DNA from: an uncultured bacterium
GTDB lineage: Bacteria > Actinomycetota > Coriobacteriia > Coriobacteriales > Coriobacteriaceae
Direction: 5' to 3'
NCBI GenBank assembly: GCA_905215445.1
Contig: CAJMPZ010000030.1
Coordinates: 1-26,834 of the forward strand
DNA length: 26,834 bases
Under the pieces are notes generated by a model that was not told the origin of the DNA, searched no databases, and was given only the letters and a program-made list of their open reading frames with translations. Shown here piece after piece: positions 1-7,440 of this stretch. Each line of letters starts with the position of its first letter. Position 1 is the first letter of the stretch. A program made the translations under genes and the position numbers.

Positions 1-471
1 ACTGGCGGCAGCATTGAGAACGCAGGTCTCCGCACCCGGTGTAAAGCAGACGACAGGGATATCGCCAAAACAATCGTCAAACACAGCCGCCGTATTTGCG
101 TTCTCGGCATCCGATGCCAACGTTTCGGGTAGGTTGTGGCCAAAAGCCGCCGCGCAATCCGGATGATCTTCTTTCCATGCATGCAAGAGCGACACGGCCT
201 CTTTGGCATCAGCGATGCCGGACAGATCAGGCCCCAACGTCCGCAGCGCCCAGCCTGTATAGAAGGTATGCACATCGATCAGGCCAGGCATGACGGTGTG
301 GTCGCCCAGGTCAACTACCTCGTCCGCCTGGGTCAAATACAAAGCTAGCTCACACTTGGTGCCAACAGCCTCAATTCGATTGCCACGGACCGCTACGAAA
401 CCTTCAAACGGCAGGTCCCCCGTACCGGTAAAGACGCTCTTAGACGTCAGGACCGTCAAACGATCAGACAT
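1..471 (-). CDS. Amidohydrolase family protein (YtcJ-like), partial at window edge
   Basis: The first 157 residues of a metal-dependent amidohydrolase; the gene runs off the left edge. It opens with the small beta-sandwich seen in this superfamily (residues 1-60) and reaches the strand-1 motif MPGLIDVHTF at 61-70. In most members this strand reads D-x-H-x-H and supplies two metal-binding histidines; here the second is Phe70, so metal binding may be altered. The ATG at 471 is chosen because an AGGTGG ribosome site overlaps the TAG stop of the upstream carrier gene, leaving a 9-nt gap and implying co-translation. Context suggests it cleaves a substrate imported by that carrier. The exact substrate cannot be read from this fragment, and the catalytic lysine and other histidines lie outside the window. 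Confidence 0.8.
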   Translation of the reverse strand, partial: MSDRLTVLTSKSVFTGTGDLPFEGFVAVRGNRIEAVGTKCELALYLTQADEVVDLGDHTVMPGLIDVHTFYTGWALRTLGPDLSGIADAKEAVSLLHAWKEDHPDCAAAFGHNLPETLASDAENANTAAVFDDCFGDIPVVCFTPGAETCVLNAAAS

Positions 472-480
472 CACAACCAC

Positions 481-1944
481 CTACGCCGGAAGCATGCCAG
501 AAATTGCCGTTACGATCAGGCCAAAGACGACCATAAAGATGAAGAACTTCCAAATGGTCTTCCACCATTGGCCAAACGTAATCTTAGCCACGCCAAGGCC
601 GGCAACCGTCATGCCCGCCACGGGACTGATGGTGTTGATGGTCTGGTTGGCAAACTGGAGCGCGGTAACGGCCGCCTCGGGATTGAGGCCCATGAGCTCG
701 GTCAGGGGGCCCATAACGGGCATGGTGAGTGCCGCCAGGCCAGAACTCGAGGGAACCAGCAAAGAGAGCAGGCCAAGGACGATATACATAAACGTGGTGT
801 AGACGGCGGCGGGTGCACCGGCGAGCGCAGTAGCGAGCGCCTGGAGGATGGTGTCGATGATCATGCCGCCCTCGGCGATGACCAGAATACCGCGAGCGAT
901 ACCGATAACGATGGCGGCGTACGCAAAGTCGGCGAGACCTTTAACGAACTCCTCAGCAATCGTCTGCTGGTCAAGACCGCCCAGGATACCGGCAAGCAAG
1001 CCCATGCCAAGGAACACGGCGGAAATCTCATTCATGTACCAACCCTGGGTCACAAGACCCCAGACGATAATGCCCATACCGCAAGCAAAATCGATAAGCA
1101 CGAGCTTCTGACGGGTAGTGAACTCTTCCTCAATGGAGGCATCGGTCACGGAAAACTCGATACGCTTGAGCTTATCGTCCTCGTACGTAATGGACGACTC
1201 GGGGTTTTTTTTGACGCGCATGGCGTAGCGCATGGCCCATGCGATACCGACGGCAGTGAAGATGACCCAAGAAACGGCGCGCAGCCACAGTTGCGGATTG
1301 CCCTCGATGCCAATGATGCCCTGGGCGATCAAAACATTAAACGGATCGATAGTCGAAGCGCAATATCCCAGGTTAGGACCAAGGAAGCAGATGATGAATG
1401 CCGTCATCGAGTCATAACCGATACCCATCATGATGGGAATGAAGATGGCATAGAACGGCAGGGCTTCCTCAGACATACCAAACGTGGTGCCGCAAATGGA
1501 CAGCAACGTCATCGTGATGGGAATGATGAGGATGTCCTTGTTCTTGAGCTTTTTAATCACACGGCTCATGCCGGCATTCAAAGCGTTGGTCTTGGTGATG
1601 ATTGCGAACGACCCGCCAATCAATAAGACGAACGCAACGACGTCGGCAGCCTCCTGGATGCCCTTAGTGGGCGCTTGCAGGACCGCGAAGATATCCTGCC
1701 CCAGATTGATGGTCTCGCCGGTCTCGGAATCGGTGTAGTTCTTATCGACCTGTTCATAGGTTCCAGCAACGGCGACTTCACGCTCGCCCGCCGCTGTCGA
1801 AATCGTCTTGCGCTGATACTGACCAGAGGGAACGATCCAAGTCAAGACCGCAAAGACAACGATCAGCAAGAACATGATCGTATAGACATGCGGTAATTTG
1901 AACTTAAAACGTCTGTTTGTCTTCTTCGCCTTCGTATCTGACAT
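481..1944 (-). CDS. YfcC family (DcuC-like) membrane carrier
   Basis: A 487-residue integral membrane protein of the YfcC/DcuC superfamily, whose members move C4-dicarboxylates, amino acids or peptides across the cytoplasmic membrane. A basic N-terminus precedes the first membrane segment (HVYTIMFLLIVVFAVLTWIVPSG, shown shortened here as HVYTIMF to IVPSG), a typical family opening. About a dozen hydrophobic segments follow, with the family-like stretch LLSLLVPSSSGLAALTMPVM near the C-terminus. The ATG at 1944 is preferred over an upstream in-frame ATG at 2004 because it follows a clean GGAGG site. The amidohydrolase gene begins 9 nt downstream and a GntR regulator lies upstream, so this looks like a regulated import-and-cleave operon. 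Substrate unknown. Confidence 0.85.
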   Translation of the reverse strand: MSDTKAKKTNRRFKFKLPHVYTIMFLLIVVFAVLTWIVPSGQYQRKTISTAAGEREVAVAGTYEQVDKNYTDSETGETINLGQDIFAVLQAPTKGIQEAADVVAFVLLIGGSFAIITKTNALNAGMSRVIKKLKNKDILIIPITMTLLSICGTTFGMSEEALPFYAIFIPIMMGIGYDSMTAFIICFLGPNLGYCASTIDPFNVLIAQGIIGIEGNPQLWLRAVSWVIFTAVGIAWAMRYAMRVKKNPESSITYEDDKLKRIEFSVTDASIEEEFTTRQKLVLIDFACGMGIIVWGLVTQGWYMNEISAVFLGMGLLAGILGGLDQQTIAEEFVKGLADFAYAAIVIGIARGILVIAEGGMIIDTILQALATALAGAPAAVYTTFMYIVLGLLSLLVPSSSGLAALTMPVMGPLTELMGLNPEAAVTALQFANQTINTISPVAGMTVAGLGVAKITFGQWWKTIWKFFIFMVVFGLIVTAISGMLPA

Positions 1945-1986
1945 AGATACCTCCAAAGAACTCGAGACTGCATCGCATCTCGCTTC

Positions 1987-2023
1987 AACGTTTGCACAAG
2001 GCAAACGTTCTATGACGTTCTAT
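1987..2023. promoter_or_regulatory. Operator-like repeat cluster upstream of the YfcC carrier
   Basis: A perfect 9-bp inverted repeat, AACGTTTGC at 1987-1995 and GCAAACGTT at 2001-2009, separated by 5 bp, is followed by a tandem direct repeat of ACGTTCTAT at 2005-2013 and 2015-2023. It lies 43-79 bp upstream of the carrier start. On the minus strand TATAGA at 2019-2024, or a TTGATG-17-TAACCT pair just upstream, could be the promoter. Binding by the neighbouring GntR protein is inferred from position and symmetry only. Confidence 0.5.
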
Positions 2024-2119
2024 AGGTTACCAGCAGCTTTTCTCGCCATCAAGATAATTTCAAACTGATTGCCGCAACGCGGTTGAACGGTTGCGTTTGC
2101 GCCGTGAACGGTATGGAAA

Positions 2120-2145
2120 CGCCCGGTGAGATGATCCACCGGGCG
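2120..2145 (-). terminator. Hairpin after the GntR gene
   Basis: A 9-bp perfect stem, CGCCCGGTG at 2120-2128 and CACCGGGCG at 2137-2145, with an 8-nt loop, starts 18 nt after the GntR stop on the minus strand. It is followed by only three T residues, so it is a moderate terminator at best. It separates the regulator from the carrier transcript. Confidence 0.6.
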
Positions 2146-2162
2146 CTTTCATACGCAATGTC

Positions 2163-2906
2163 CTAGATGTCAAAAACGTAGCGAGACCCAACGATCCGCT
2201 GACGACCGATGATAAACGGCCGCCGCTGCTCATCGAAAAAGAAGGCTTCCATATAAAACAAGGGTTCGCCAACGGGAACTGCCAACAACCGAGCGACCTC
2301 GGGCGACGCACACGCGATCTCAAGCGTGCATGGGTCGGTAAACGCGGGCGTGCGGCCCGTCCGGTTGCGCACGAACTCAAAAATGGATTGGTTAGATAGA
2401 GGTGCCGTTGATAGATAGGCGTTGTCCTCGTAAACATATATGTTGTTCTCGAGCATGACAGGGACGCCATCGGCAGTACGCACGCGCTCAACGCAGATCA
2501 AGTCAGTTCCAACGGGAACACCAAAGAACTGTGCTTCGGTGGAATCCGCCGGCAGTATCTTTCTCGAAATGACACGCGCCCCCGGTTCCATTCCGTTAAC
2601 GCGGCATGCGTCCGAAAAACTCTGGACGTCATCCTTCTGGCGAATCTTGCGCTTGAGCTTGGGGGCATTGACAAACGTGCCTTTCCCCTGTCGCTTCGTT
2701 AGATAGCCCTGTTGGACGAGCTCCTCAATAGCGCGTCGCACGGTAACGCGGCCAACTTTATAGCTCTCAGCCAATTCGAATTCGTTGGGTATCCGCGCAC
2801 CTGCCTTGTAGGCACCGGAGTTGATTTCGTTTTTGATGATATCGATAACCTGTTGGTACAGCGGTATCGCTGCTTTACCGTCAGTTAGCCCTTCAGTCGG
2901 TGGCAT
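2163..2906 (-). CDS. GntR family regulator, HutC/UTRA type
   Basis: A 247-residue transcription factor. Residues about 14-80 form the winged helix-turn-helix of the GntR family (IPLYQQVIDIIKNEI, then RIPNEFELAESYKVGRVTVR and the wing QGKGTFV). Residues about 100-245 match the UTRA effector domain of the HutC subfamily, with the paired motif around DLICVERVRTADGVPVMLE and a C-terminal strand RQRIVGSRYVFDI. The ATG at 2906 has a GAGAGGG ribosome site. It lies upstream of and in the same orientation as the YfcC carrier and amidohydrolase, so it probably controls them in response to a small acidic or sugar-like ligand. A terminator hairpin separates the two transcripts. Ligand unknown. Confidence 0.9.
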   Translation of the reverse strand: MPPTEGLTDGKAAIPLYQQVIDIIKNEINSGAYKAGARIPNEFELAESYKVGRVTVRRAIEELVQQGYLTKRQGKGTFVNAPKLKRKIRQKDDVQSFSDACRVNGMEPGARVISRKILPADSTEAQFFGVPVGTDLICVERVRTADGVPVMLENNIYVYEDNAYLSTAPLSNQSIFEFVRNRTGRTPAFTDPCTLEIACASPEVARLLAVPVGEPLFYMEAFFFDEQRRPFIIGRQRIVGSRYVFDI

Positions 2907-2933
2907 ATACCCTCTCCAAGCACAATTAAGTCT

Positions 2934-2972
2934 AAAACGGGCTTAAGGGCATTCAACAAGTCCTTAAGCCCG
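2934..2972 (-). terminator. Inverted repeat between HAD and GntR genes: terminator or operator
   Basis: Perfect 11-bp arms, CGGGCTTAAGG at 2938-2948 and CCTTAAGCCCG at 2962-2972, with a 13-nt loop. On the minus strand the stem is followed by TTTT, which fits a weak terminator for the HAD gene ending at 3057. It is also only 31 bp from the GntR start codon, so it could be an autoregulatory operator instead. Confidence 0.55.
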
Positions 2973-3056
2973 CATTAGCTTAAAGTATGCTAGGTGTCGC
3001 ACCAAAATGTCGGCTATTTACTCATCAGACCCGAAAAACGCGCAACTACCGCGCTC

Positions 3057-3716
3057 CTAAGAAAGCGTGAGCAGCTCCGGCAGCTGGTCGATGATCTTGT
3101 CCGCGGCATCCTGGCTAAAGCCAAAGCGCTCCTCGCGCTTGGCAATGACCGTCAGGCCGGCACGCTTGCCGGCAGTGATGCCAGGCACCGAATCCTCAAC
3201 GCAGCAGCAACGGACCGCAGGCAGCCCCAACAGGTCCAGCGCATGCAGGTAGATGTCGGGCTCGGGCTTGCTCTCCTTAAACTGCTCGCCGCTCACCACA
3301 TACTCAAAGGCATCCGACAGCCCGCATGCATTGAGCACTTCCTCGATGCTATCCATGGGAGACGAGCTGGCAAGCGCCACGCGAACGCCGCGGCGCGGCA
3401 GCTCGCGAATCGTATCCACAGCGCCCGGGTTAATCAAAGCCTGGTAGTCACGCGGACGCTTATGCGCCCACTCGTCCCAACGGGCCAATGCTTCCTCGCC
3501 AGTGAAGTGCCCTTTACCGGCGCGCTCAAACCAATCGACCAGCATATGCAGGAAGAACTGATGTGAGGTACCAACCTGCCCGTTCAACTCCTCTTGGGTC
3601 AGATTCAACCCAAGCTCCTTGGCAAACGCGGCGGTCTCGCCCAGGTAGTAATACTCGGTATCGACAATGACGCCGTCCATGTCAAAGATAACGGCGTCGA
3701 ACGGAAATGCGGACAC
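3057..3716 (-). CDS. HAD hydrolase, beta-phosphoglucomutase-like subfamily
   Basis: A 219-residue HAD-superfamily phosphatase or phosphomutase. Motif I is FDMDGVIVDTE near residue 11, with the nucleophile and acid/base aspartates; motif II is ALASSSP; the motif III lysine lies in ESKPEPDIY; motif IV is CVEDSVPGI. The helical cap between motifs I and II is the class-C1 type of beta-phosphoglucomutase and related sugar-phosphate phosphatases. The GTG at 3716 is chosen because it follows GGGAGGGTGCC; longer in-frame starts would run into the terminator hairpin upstream. It stands alone between two terminators. Substrate likely a phosphorylated sugar, but this is a family-level inference. Confidence 0.85.
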   Translation of the reverse strand: MSAFPFDAVIFDMDGVIVDTEYYYLGETAAFAKELGLNLTQEELNGQVGTSHQFFLHMLVDWFERAGKGHFTGEEALARWDEWAHKRPRDYQALINPGAVDTIRELPRRGVRVALASSSPMDSIEEVLNACGLSDAFEYVVSGEQFKESKPEPDIYLHALDLLGLPAVRCCCVEDSVPGITAGKRAGLTVIAKREERFGFSQDAADKIIDQLPELLTLS

Positions 3717-3731
3717 GGCACCCTCCCTAAC

Positions 3732-3757
3732 AAAAGGGCGCCTGTAAGCAGGCGCCC
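3732..3757 (-). terminator. Rho-independent terminator after the Cof-type HAD gene
   Basis: A GC-rich 9-bp stem (GGGCGCCTG at 3736-3744 with CAGGCGCCC at 3749-3757) and a TAAG tetraloop, followed on the minus strand by TTTTG. It begins 23 nt after the stop codon at 3780 and ends just before the ribosome site of the next gene. Confidence 0.8.
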
Positions 3758-3779
3758 GAACCATGCATTATCGGCGATT

Positions 3780-4622
3780 CTAGCCCAGCAGCTTATCCAG
3801 CGCCACTGCAATACCGTCTTCGTTGTTGTTGGCGGTCACCATCTGGGCCACGGCCTTGACTTCATCGACAGCGTTACCCATGGCGACGCCGGTACCAGCC
3901 CACTCGATCATAGACTTGTCGTTCTGGCCGTCGCCAAACGATACGACCTCGCTGGCATCGATGCCGAGCTTGGGCAGGGCACCCTCGAGCGCACGGGCCT
4001 TATCGATACCGGGCGCCGTGTACTCAAAGTACCAGTCGGCCGTAAACATGCCCGAAAGCGTCTGCTTAAAGGGCGCATACATCTCCTCGTAATGCGCCTG
4101 CAGGTAGGCCGGATCGCCCGCCGTCAGCAGCTTGTCCACGGGATAAGTGTCCACGACCTCATGCAGGCTCTCGACCTCGCGAATCTTAAGGTCGCACGCA
4201 TCGCGCTCGTATTTGACGATGTTTTTCTGCGAGCCGTCAGGCAGCGTGATCATGCAATGGTACGAGTCCTCGACGTGCAAATCGCGACCGAGCGAGATGA
4301 TGGGGATCACGTCAAAATTACGCAGGTGATCAATCAGGCGATGCAATTCGTCGGCAGGCATAGCCTGATCGAACAGCACCTCGTCGGTCTGAGCATCGAC
4401 GACGTGCGCGCCATTAAAGGCAACTAGCAGACCATCATGGTTCTGAAGGTCGAGCTCCTGCGCCAAGGCATGCAGCCCCCATGCGGGACGACCCGAAGCC
4501 AAGATAAGCTTAATGCCCGACTCCTGCGCCGCGAGCAGTTTCTCGCGCGTACGCGGGCTGATGACCTTTTGGTCGTTGGTGAGCGTACCGTCGATATCCA
4601 TTGCGATGGCTTTGATTGCCAT
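3780..4622 (-). CDS. Cof-type HAD-IIB phosphatase
   Basis: A 280-residue HAD-IIB (Cof-like) hydrolase. Motif I is MDIDGTLTND near residue 8, motif II is LASGRP, the conserved lysine lies in VDKLL, and motif IV is GDGQNDKSMIEWAGTGVAMGNA near the C-terminus. The inserted cap between motifs II and III is the C2 type found in sugar-phosphate and flavin-nucleotide phosphatases. The ATG at 4622 has a GGGAGG site; an upstream ATG-like extension to 4775 lacks one and adds no family sequence. A TATGAT -10-like hexamer lies at 4660-4665 on the minus strand, but no good -35 was found. Physiological substrate unknown. Confidence 0.88.
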   Translation of the reverse strand: MAIKAIAMDIDGTLTNDQKVISPRTREKLLAAQESGIKLILASGRPAWGLHALAQELDLQNHDGLLVAFNGAHVVDAQTDEVLFDQAMPADELHRLIDHLRNFDVIPIISLGRDLHVEDSYHCMITLPDGSQKNIVKYERDACDLKIREVESLHEVVDTYPVDKLLTAGDPAYLQAHYEEMYAPFKQTLSGMFTADWYFEYTAPGIDKARALEGALPKLGIDASEVVSFGDGQNDKSMIEWAGTGVAMGNAVDEVKAVAQMVTANNNEDGIAVALDKLLG

Positions 4623-4726
4623 ATATGCCTCCCTGACATTGAACAACCTTGTCTGAGCCATCATACAGAACACCCACGGCGGCGTTGTTTGCAACGGGAA
4701 AATGTCATATTGTCCCAAACATGAAC

Positions 4727-4764
4727 GGCGCGCCTTCGACGATTGCGATGCCCGTCGAGGCGCC
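4727..4764. repeat. Imperfect hairpin in the pgi-HAD intergenic region
   Basis: The 236-bp gap between 4622 and 4859 holds a stem of about 11 bp formed by GCGCCTTCGACG (from 4730) and CGTCGAGGCGC (from 4753), with one bulged T. It has no T-run on either strand, so it is not a typical terminator. It would sit in the 5-prime leader of the HAD gene if transcription starts upstream of it. The rest of the gap apart from the pgi terminator shows nothing I recognise. Confidence 0.35.
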
Positions 4765-4795
4765 TCCCGATACATTCCATCCTATCCAAATAGCA

Positions 4796-4827
4796 AAGGG
4801 CCCGCATCCCAACGGATACGGGCCCTT
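4796..4827 (-). terminator. Terminator after pgi
   Basis: A strong stem of AAGGGCCCG (4796-4804) and CGGGCCCTT (4819-4827), extended inside by ATCC/GGAT, beginning about 30 nt after the pgi stop on the minus strand. The downstream tract CTTTGCTATTT is only moderately T-rich. Confidence 0.75.
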
Positions 4828-4858
4828 GTCGGCTATGCGTTAGTTTTCGCAGCGAATC

Positions 4859-6553
4859 CTACTTGCGGTGAGCTCGGTAGAACTCGATGAGCGCCTGGGT
4901 CGAAGCGTCCTGTTCGGCCTTGGCGGCGTCGTCGTGGAAGGCCGGGGTGATCTGCTTGGCAAGCTGCTTGCCAAGCTCGACGCCCCACTGGTCGTAGGAG
5001 TCGATGCCCCAGACCGTGCCCTCGACAAACGTGATGTGCTCGTACAGGGCGATGAGCTCGCCGAGCGCGAACGGGGTCAGTGTGTCGCCGAAGATCGAGG
5101 TCGTCGGACGGTTGCCCTCAAAGCAGCGAGCCGGGACGATCTGCTCGGGCGTGCCCTCGGCGCGCACCTCATCGGCCGTCTTGCCAAAGGCGAGCGCCTT
5201 GGTCTGGGCCAGGAAGTTGCCCAGGAACAGCTCGTGCACGTCCTGGCCGTTGTCGGTTGCAGGGTTGGCGGTGTTGGCGAAGGCGATGAAATCGGCCGGG
5301 ACCACCACGGTGCCCTGGTGCAGCAGCTGGTAGAAGGCGTGCTGACCGTTGGTGCCGGGCTCGCCCCAGAAGATCTCGCCGGTATCGGAGGTCACAGCGC
5401 TGCCGTCCCAGCGGACATGCTTGCCGTTGGACTCCATGGTGAGCTGCTGCAGGTAGGCCGGGAAACGGTGCAGATACTGGCAGTACGGAAGCACGGCGTG
5501 GCTCTTGGAACCGAAGAAGTTGACGTACCAGACGTTGAACAAACCCATCAGCGCGACGGCATTGTTCTCGAGCGGCGTGTTGCAGAAGTACTCGTCGATG
5601 GCGTGGAAGCCCTCAAGGAACTGCTGGAAACGCTCGGGGCCGAGCACGACGATCAGCGACAGGCCCACGGCGGAGTCGACGGAGTAGCGGCCGCCGACCC
5701 AGTTCCAGAAACCAAAGGCGTTAGCCGGGTCGATACCGAAAGCCTCGACCTTCTCGAGTGCGGTGGAAACGGCGACGAAGTGCTTTGCCACAGCCTCGGC
5801 GTTCTGCTCATCGGAGCCATCGATGGCGCCCTGAGCCTTGAGCTGCTCGAGCATCCAGGTCTTGACCTCGCGGGCGTTGGTGAGGGTCTCAAGCGTGGTG
5901 AAGGTCTTGGAGACGATGATCACGAGCGTGGTCTCGGGATCCAAACCCTTGAGCTTCTCGGCCTGGTCGTTGGGGTCGATGTTGGAGATATAGCGGCAAT
6001 CGATACCGGCGTCGGCGTAGGGACGCAGGGCCTCGTAGGCCATGACCGGGCCCAGGTCGGAGCCGCCGATGCCGATGGACACCAGATGCTCGATCTTCTT
6101 GCCGGTAACGCCCTTCCACTCACCGGAGCGCACGCGCTCGGCAAAGGCGTACATGCGGTCGAGGACCTCGTGCACGTCGGCAACGACATCCTGGCCGTCA
6201 ACGATGAGCTGGCCCTTCTCGCTTGCCGGGCGGCGCAGCGCGGTGTGCAGGACGGCGCGGTCCTCGGTGGTGTTGATGTGCTCGCCGGAGAACATGGCGT
6301 CGCGGCGCTCCTCGAGCTTCACCTCGCGGGCAAGATCGCACAGCAGCTTGACGGTCTCATCGGTCACCAGGTTCTTGGACAGATCGAAGTGCAGGTCACC
6401 GGCGTCAAAGCTCAGCTTGTTCACGCGCTCGGCATCGGCAGCGAACCAGGCCTTGAGGTCGATACCTTCGGCCTCGAGCTTCTCCTGATGAGCCTCGAGC
6501 GCCTTCCAAGCGGCAGTCGACGTAGCATCGATAGGTGCGGCAACAGTTGCCAT
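4859..6553 (-). CDS. pgi: Glucose-6-phosphate isomerase
   Basis: A 564-residue cytoplasmic enzyme that interconverts glucose 6-phosphate and fructose 6-phosphate in glycolysis and gluconeogenesis. Both family signatures are present: FGFWNWVGGRYSVDSAVGLS in the middle and SYDQWGVELGKQLAK near the C-terminus, whose lysine is a catalytic-site residue in the family. The phosphate-binding SIS segment SIGIGGSDLGP is near residue 160 and VSKTFTTLET follows. The length matches the long E. coli-like class. The ATG at 6553 is preferred over 6580 because it directly follows GAGGAGG. It forms a single-gene transcript with its own terminator. A palindrome, TTTGACAGGTCAAA at 6697-6710, lies about 145 bp upstream. 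Confidence 0.97.
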   Translation of the reverse strand: MATVAAPIDATSTAAWKALEAHQEKLEAEGIDLKAWFAADAERVNKLSFDAGDLHFDLSKNLVTDETVKLLCDLAREVKLEERRDAMFSGEHINTTEDRAVLHTALRRPASEKGQLIVDGQDVVADVHEVLDRMYAFAERVRSGEWKGVTGKKIEHLVSIGIGGSDLGPVMAYEALRPYADAGIDCRYISNIDPNDQAEKLKGLDPETTLVIIVSKTFTTLETLTNAREVKTWMLEQLKAQGAIDGSDEQNAEAVAKHFVAVSTALEKVEAFGIDPANAFGFWNWVGGRYSVDSAVGLSLIVVLGPERFQQFLEGFHAIDEYFCNTPLENNAVALMGLFNVWYVNFFGSKSHAVLPYCQYLHRFPAYLQQLTMESNGKHVRWDGSAVTSDTGEIFWGEPGTNGQHAFYQLLHQGTVVVPADFIAFANTANPATDNGQDVHELFLGNFLAQTKALAFGKTADEVRAEGTPEQIVPARCFEGNRPTTSIFGDTLTPFALGELIALYEHITFVEGTVWGIDSYDQWGVELGKQLAKQITPAFHDDAAKAEQDASTQALIEFYRAHRK

Positions 6554-6684
6554 AGAGTCCTCCTCAGCATACGAGCGCATACCTCCATGCGCCCGGATAA
6601 TCAGATGCCCCTATTCTAACGCAGGTCAAGACTACAATCAGCGAGCGTTATCAATCCGCCCCTAAACGGCGACCGACCAAAAAC

Positions 6685-6738
6685 GGACAGGTTTACTTTG
6701 ACAGGTCAAACGCTTTACCTACCAAAATAAACCTGTCC
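6685..6738. repeat. Nested inverted repeats between pgi and the half iron-ADH gene
   Basis: GGACAGGTTTA at 6685-6695 and TAAACCTGTCC at 6728-6738 are perfect 11-bp inverted arms. Between them lies a second perfect palindrome, TTTGACAGGTCAAA at 6697-6710. The right arm overlaps the left copy of the 33-nt repeat described below. A regulatory or REP-like role is possible; none is demonstrated. Confidence 0.5.
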
Positions 6739-6751
6739 CTTCCTGGCAGGT
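6719..6751. repeat. 33-nt dispersed repeat, copy 1
   Basis: CTACCAAAATAAACCTGTCC followed by CTTCCTGGCAGGT. It matches the segment at 7407-7439 at 29 of 33 positions in the same orientation. The ends are self-complementary in the other copy (CTACCAAAA against TTTTGGCAGG), so the element resembles a REP-type palindrome. This copy ends 1 nt before the stop codon of the half iron-ADH gene, and its stem is partly degraded. Confidence 0.65.
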
Positions 6752-6752
6752 A

Positions 6753-7277
6753 TTATGCCGCGGCGCACACGCTACCAAGCAGCTCGCGCAAGGGAGACCC
6801 GATGCCCTCCAGCAGCTCGGGCGCGATGATGGCAAAAACGGGAGCCTCGCCGGCTCCCACCGTAGCGGGCACCTTGCCCTCCGAGACAATGCATCCATAG
6901 GGGACAAAACCGTCCTCACCGGCATCGAGCGCCGCCATGCGGCGGGCGAGCTCGCGCGCAAAGCCGGCTGTATCGGCATCACCGATCGCCAGGACAAAGT
7001 CCACGCCCTCGTCGGTCGCCAGGGCCACGGCCTCGTTGACCAGCTCGCCTCCCCCATCGCCTCCAACCGAGCCACAGCGAAAGAGCACGCGCTCGAGCAG
7101 GGCCCGGTCGAGCGAGCCGAGCGCCGCCGAAACGAGCTCATCACGCGTGTGCTTGTCACCACCCAGCACAACCAGCGCCTTGGTGCCACCGTAGTGAGCG
7201 ACCAATCGTCCGCACCAGCGAGCCACGTCTCCATCCGCAACAAGGCGCGTCGGCATACCAAACCCATAATTGACCAT
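6753..7277 (-). CDS. Half-length protein resembling the NAD domain of iron-containing alcohol dehydrogenases
   Basis: A 174-residue protein from the ATG at 7277; an in-frame ATG at 7328 would add 17 residues but has no ribosome site. The N-terminus NYGFGMPTRLVADGDVARW followed by TKALVVLGGDKHTR and, later, GVDFVLAIGDADTAGFAREL follows the layout of the nucleotide-binding domain of iron alcohol dehydrogenases of the butanol-dehydrogenase type. Two things are odd. The phosphate-binding GGGS of active members is replaced by GDAD, and the whole C-terminal metal-binding domain, with its histidines, is missing. The frame is open with no internal stop, so this is either a diverged NAD-domain protein or a decaying gene. 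It stands alone between two copies of a 33-nt repeat. Confidence 0.6.
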   Translation of the reverse strand: MVNYGFGMPTRLVADGDVARWCGRLVAHYGGTKALVVLGGDKHTRDELVSAALGSLDRALLERVLFRCGSVGGDGGGELVNEAVALATDEGVDFVLAIGDADTAGFARELARRMAALDAGEDGFVPYGCIVSEGKVPATVGAGEAPVFAIIAPELLEGIGSPLRELLGSVCAAA

Positions 7278-7406
7278 CTTTCCCACAACCCTTCCGTGCG
7301 TATAGGCGGTATCAATCGTTAGACCCATGCTACGAAGCGAGGTTTTCCGAGCTGTTTCGCACTCTTTAGAGCTGCGTTAAAACCCGATGCAGCCGCACGA
7401 CCATAC

Positions 7407-7439
7407 CTACCAAAACAAACCAGTCCCTTTTTGGCAGGT
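7407..7439. repeat. 33-nt dispersed repeat, copy 2
   Basis: CTACCAAAACAAACCAGTCC followed by CTTTTTGGCAGGT. The ends form an inverted repeat (CTACCAAAA with TTTTGGCAGG, one mismatch), giving a potential hairpin. It matches 6719-6751 at 29 of 33 positions. It directly abuts the -35 element of the polymerase promoter, so it may have contributed to or insulate that promoter. Confidence 0.65.
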
Positions 7440-7440
7440 T

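Noticed and set aside
568..1626. 352-codon open frame antisense to the YfcC carrier
   Set aside because: Shadow of a strongly supported membrane-protein gene; no ribosome site and His/Gly/Asp-rich composition.
4711..4722. 12-mer TGTCCCAAACAT that recurs inverted at 23678-23689
   Set aside because: A 12-mer match is expected by chance in a window of this size, and the flanks do not align.
4868..6619. 583-codon open frame antisense to pgi
   Set aside because: It mirrors the pgi gene, lacks a ribosome site and has low-complexity Leu/Gly/Val/Asp composition typical of a complement frame in GC-rich DNA.
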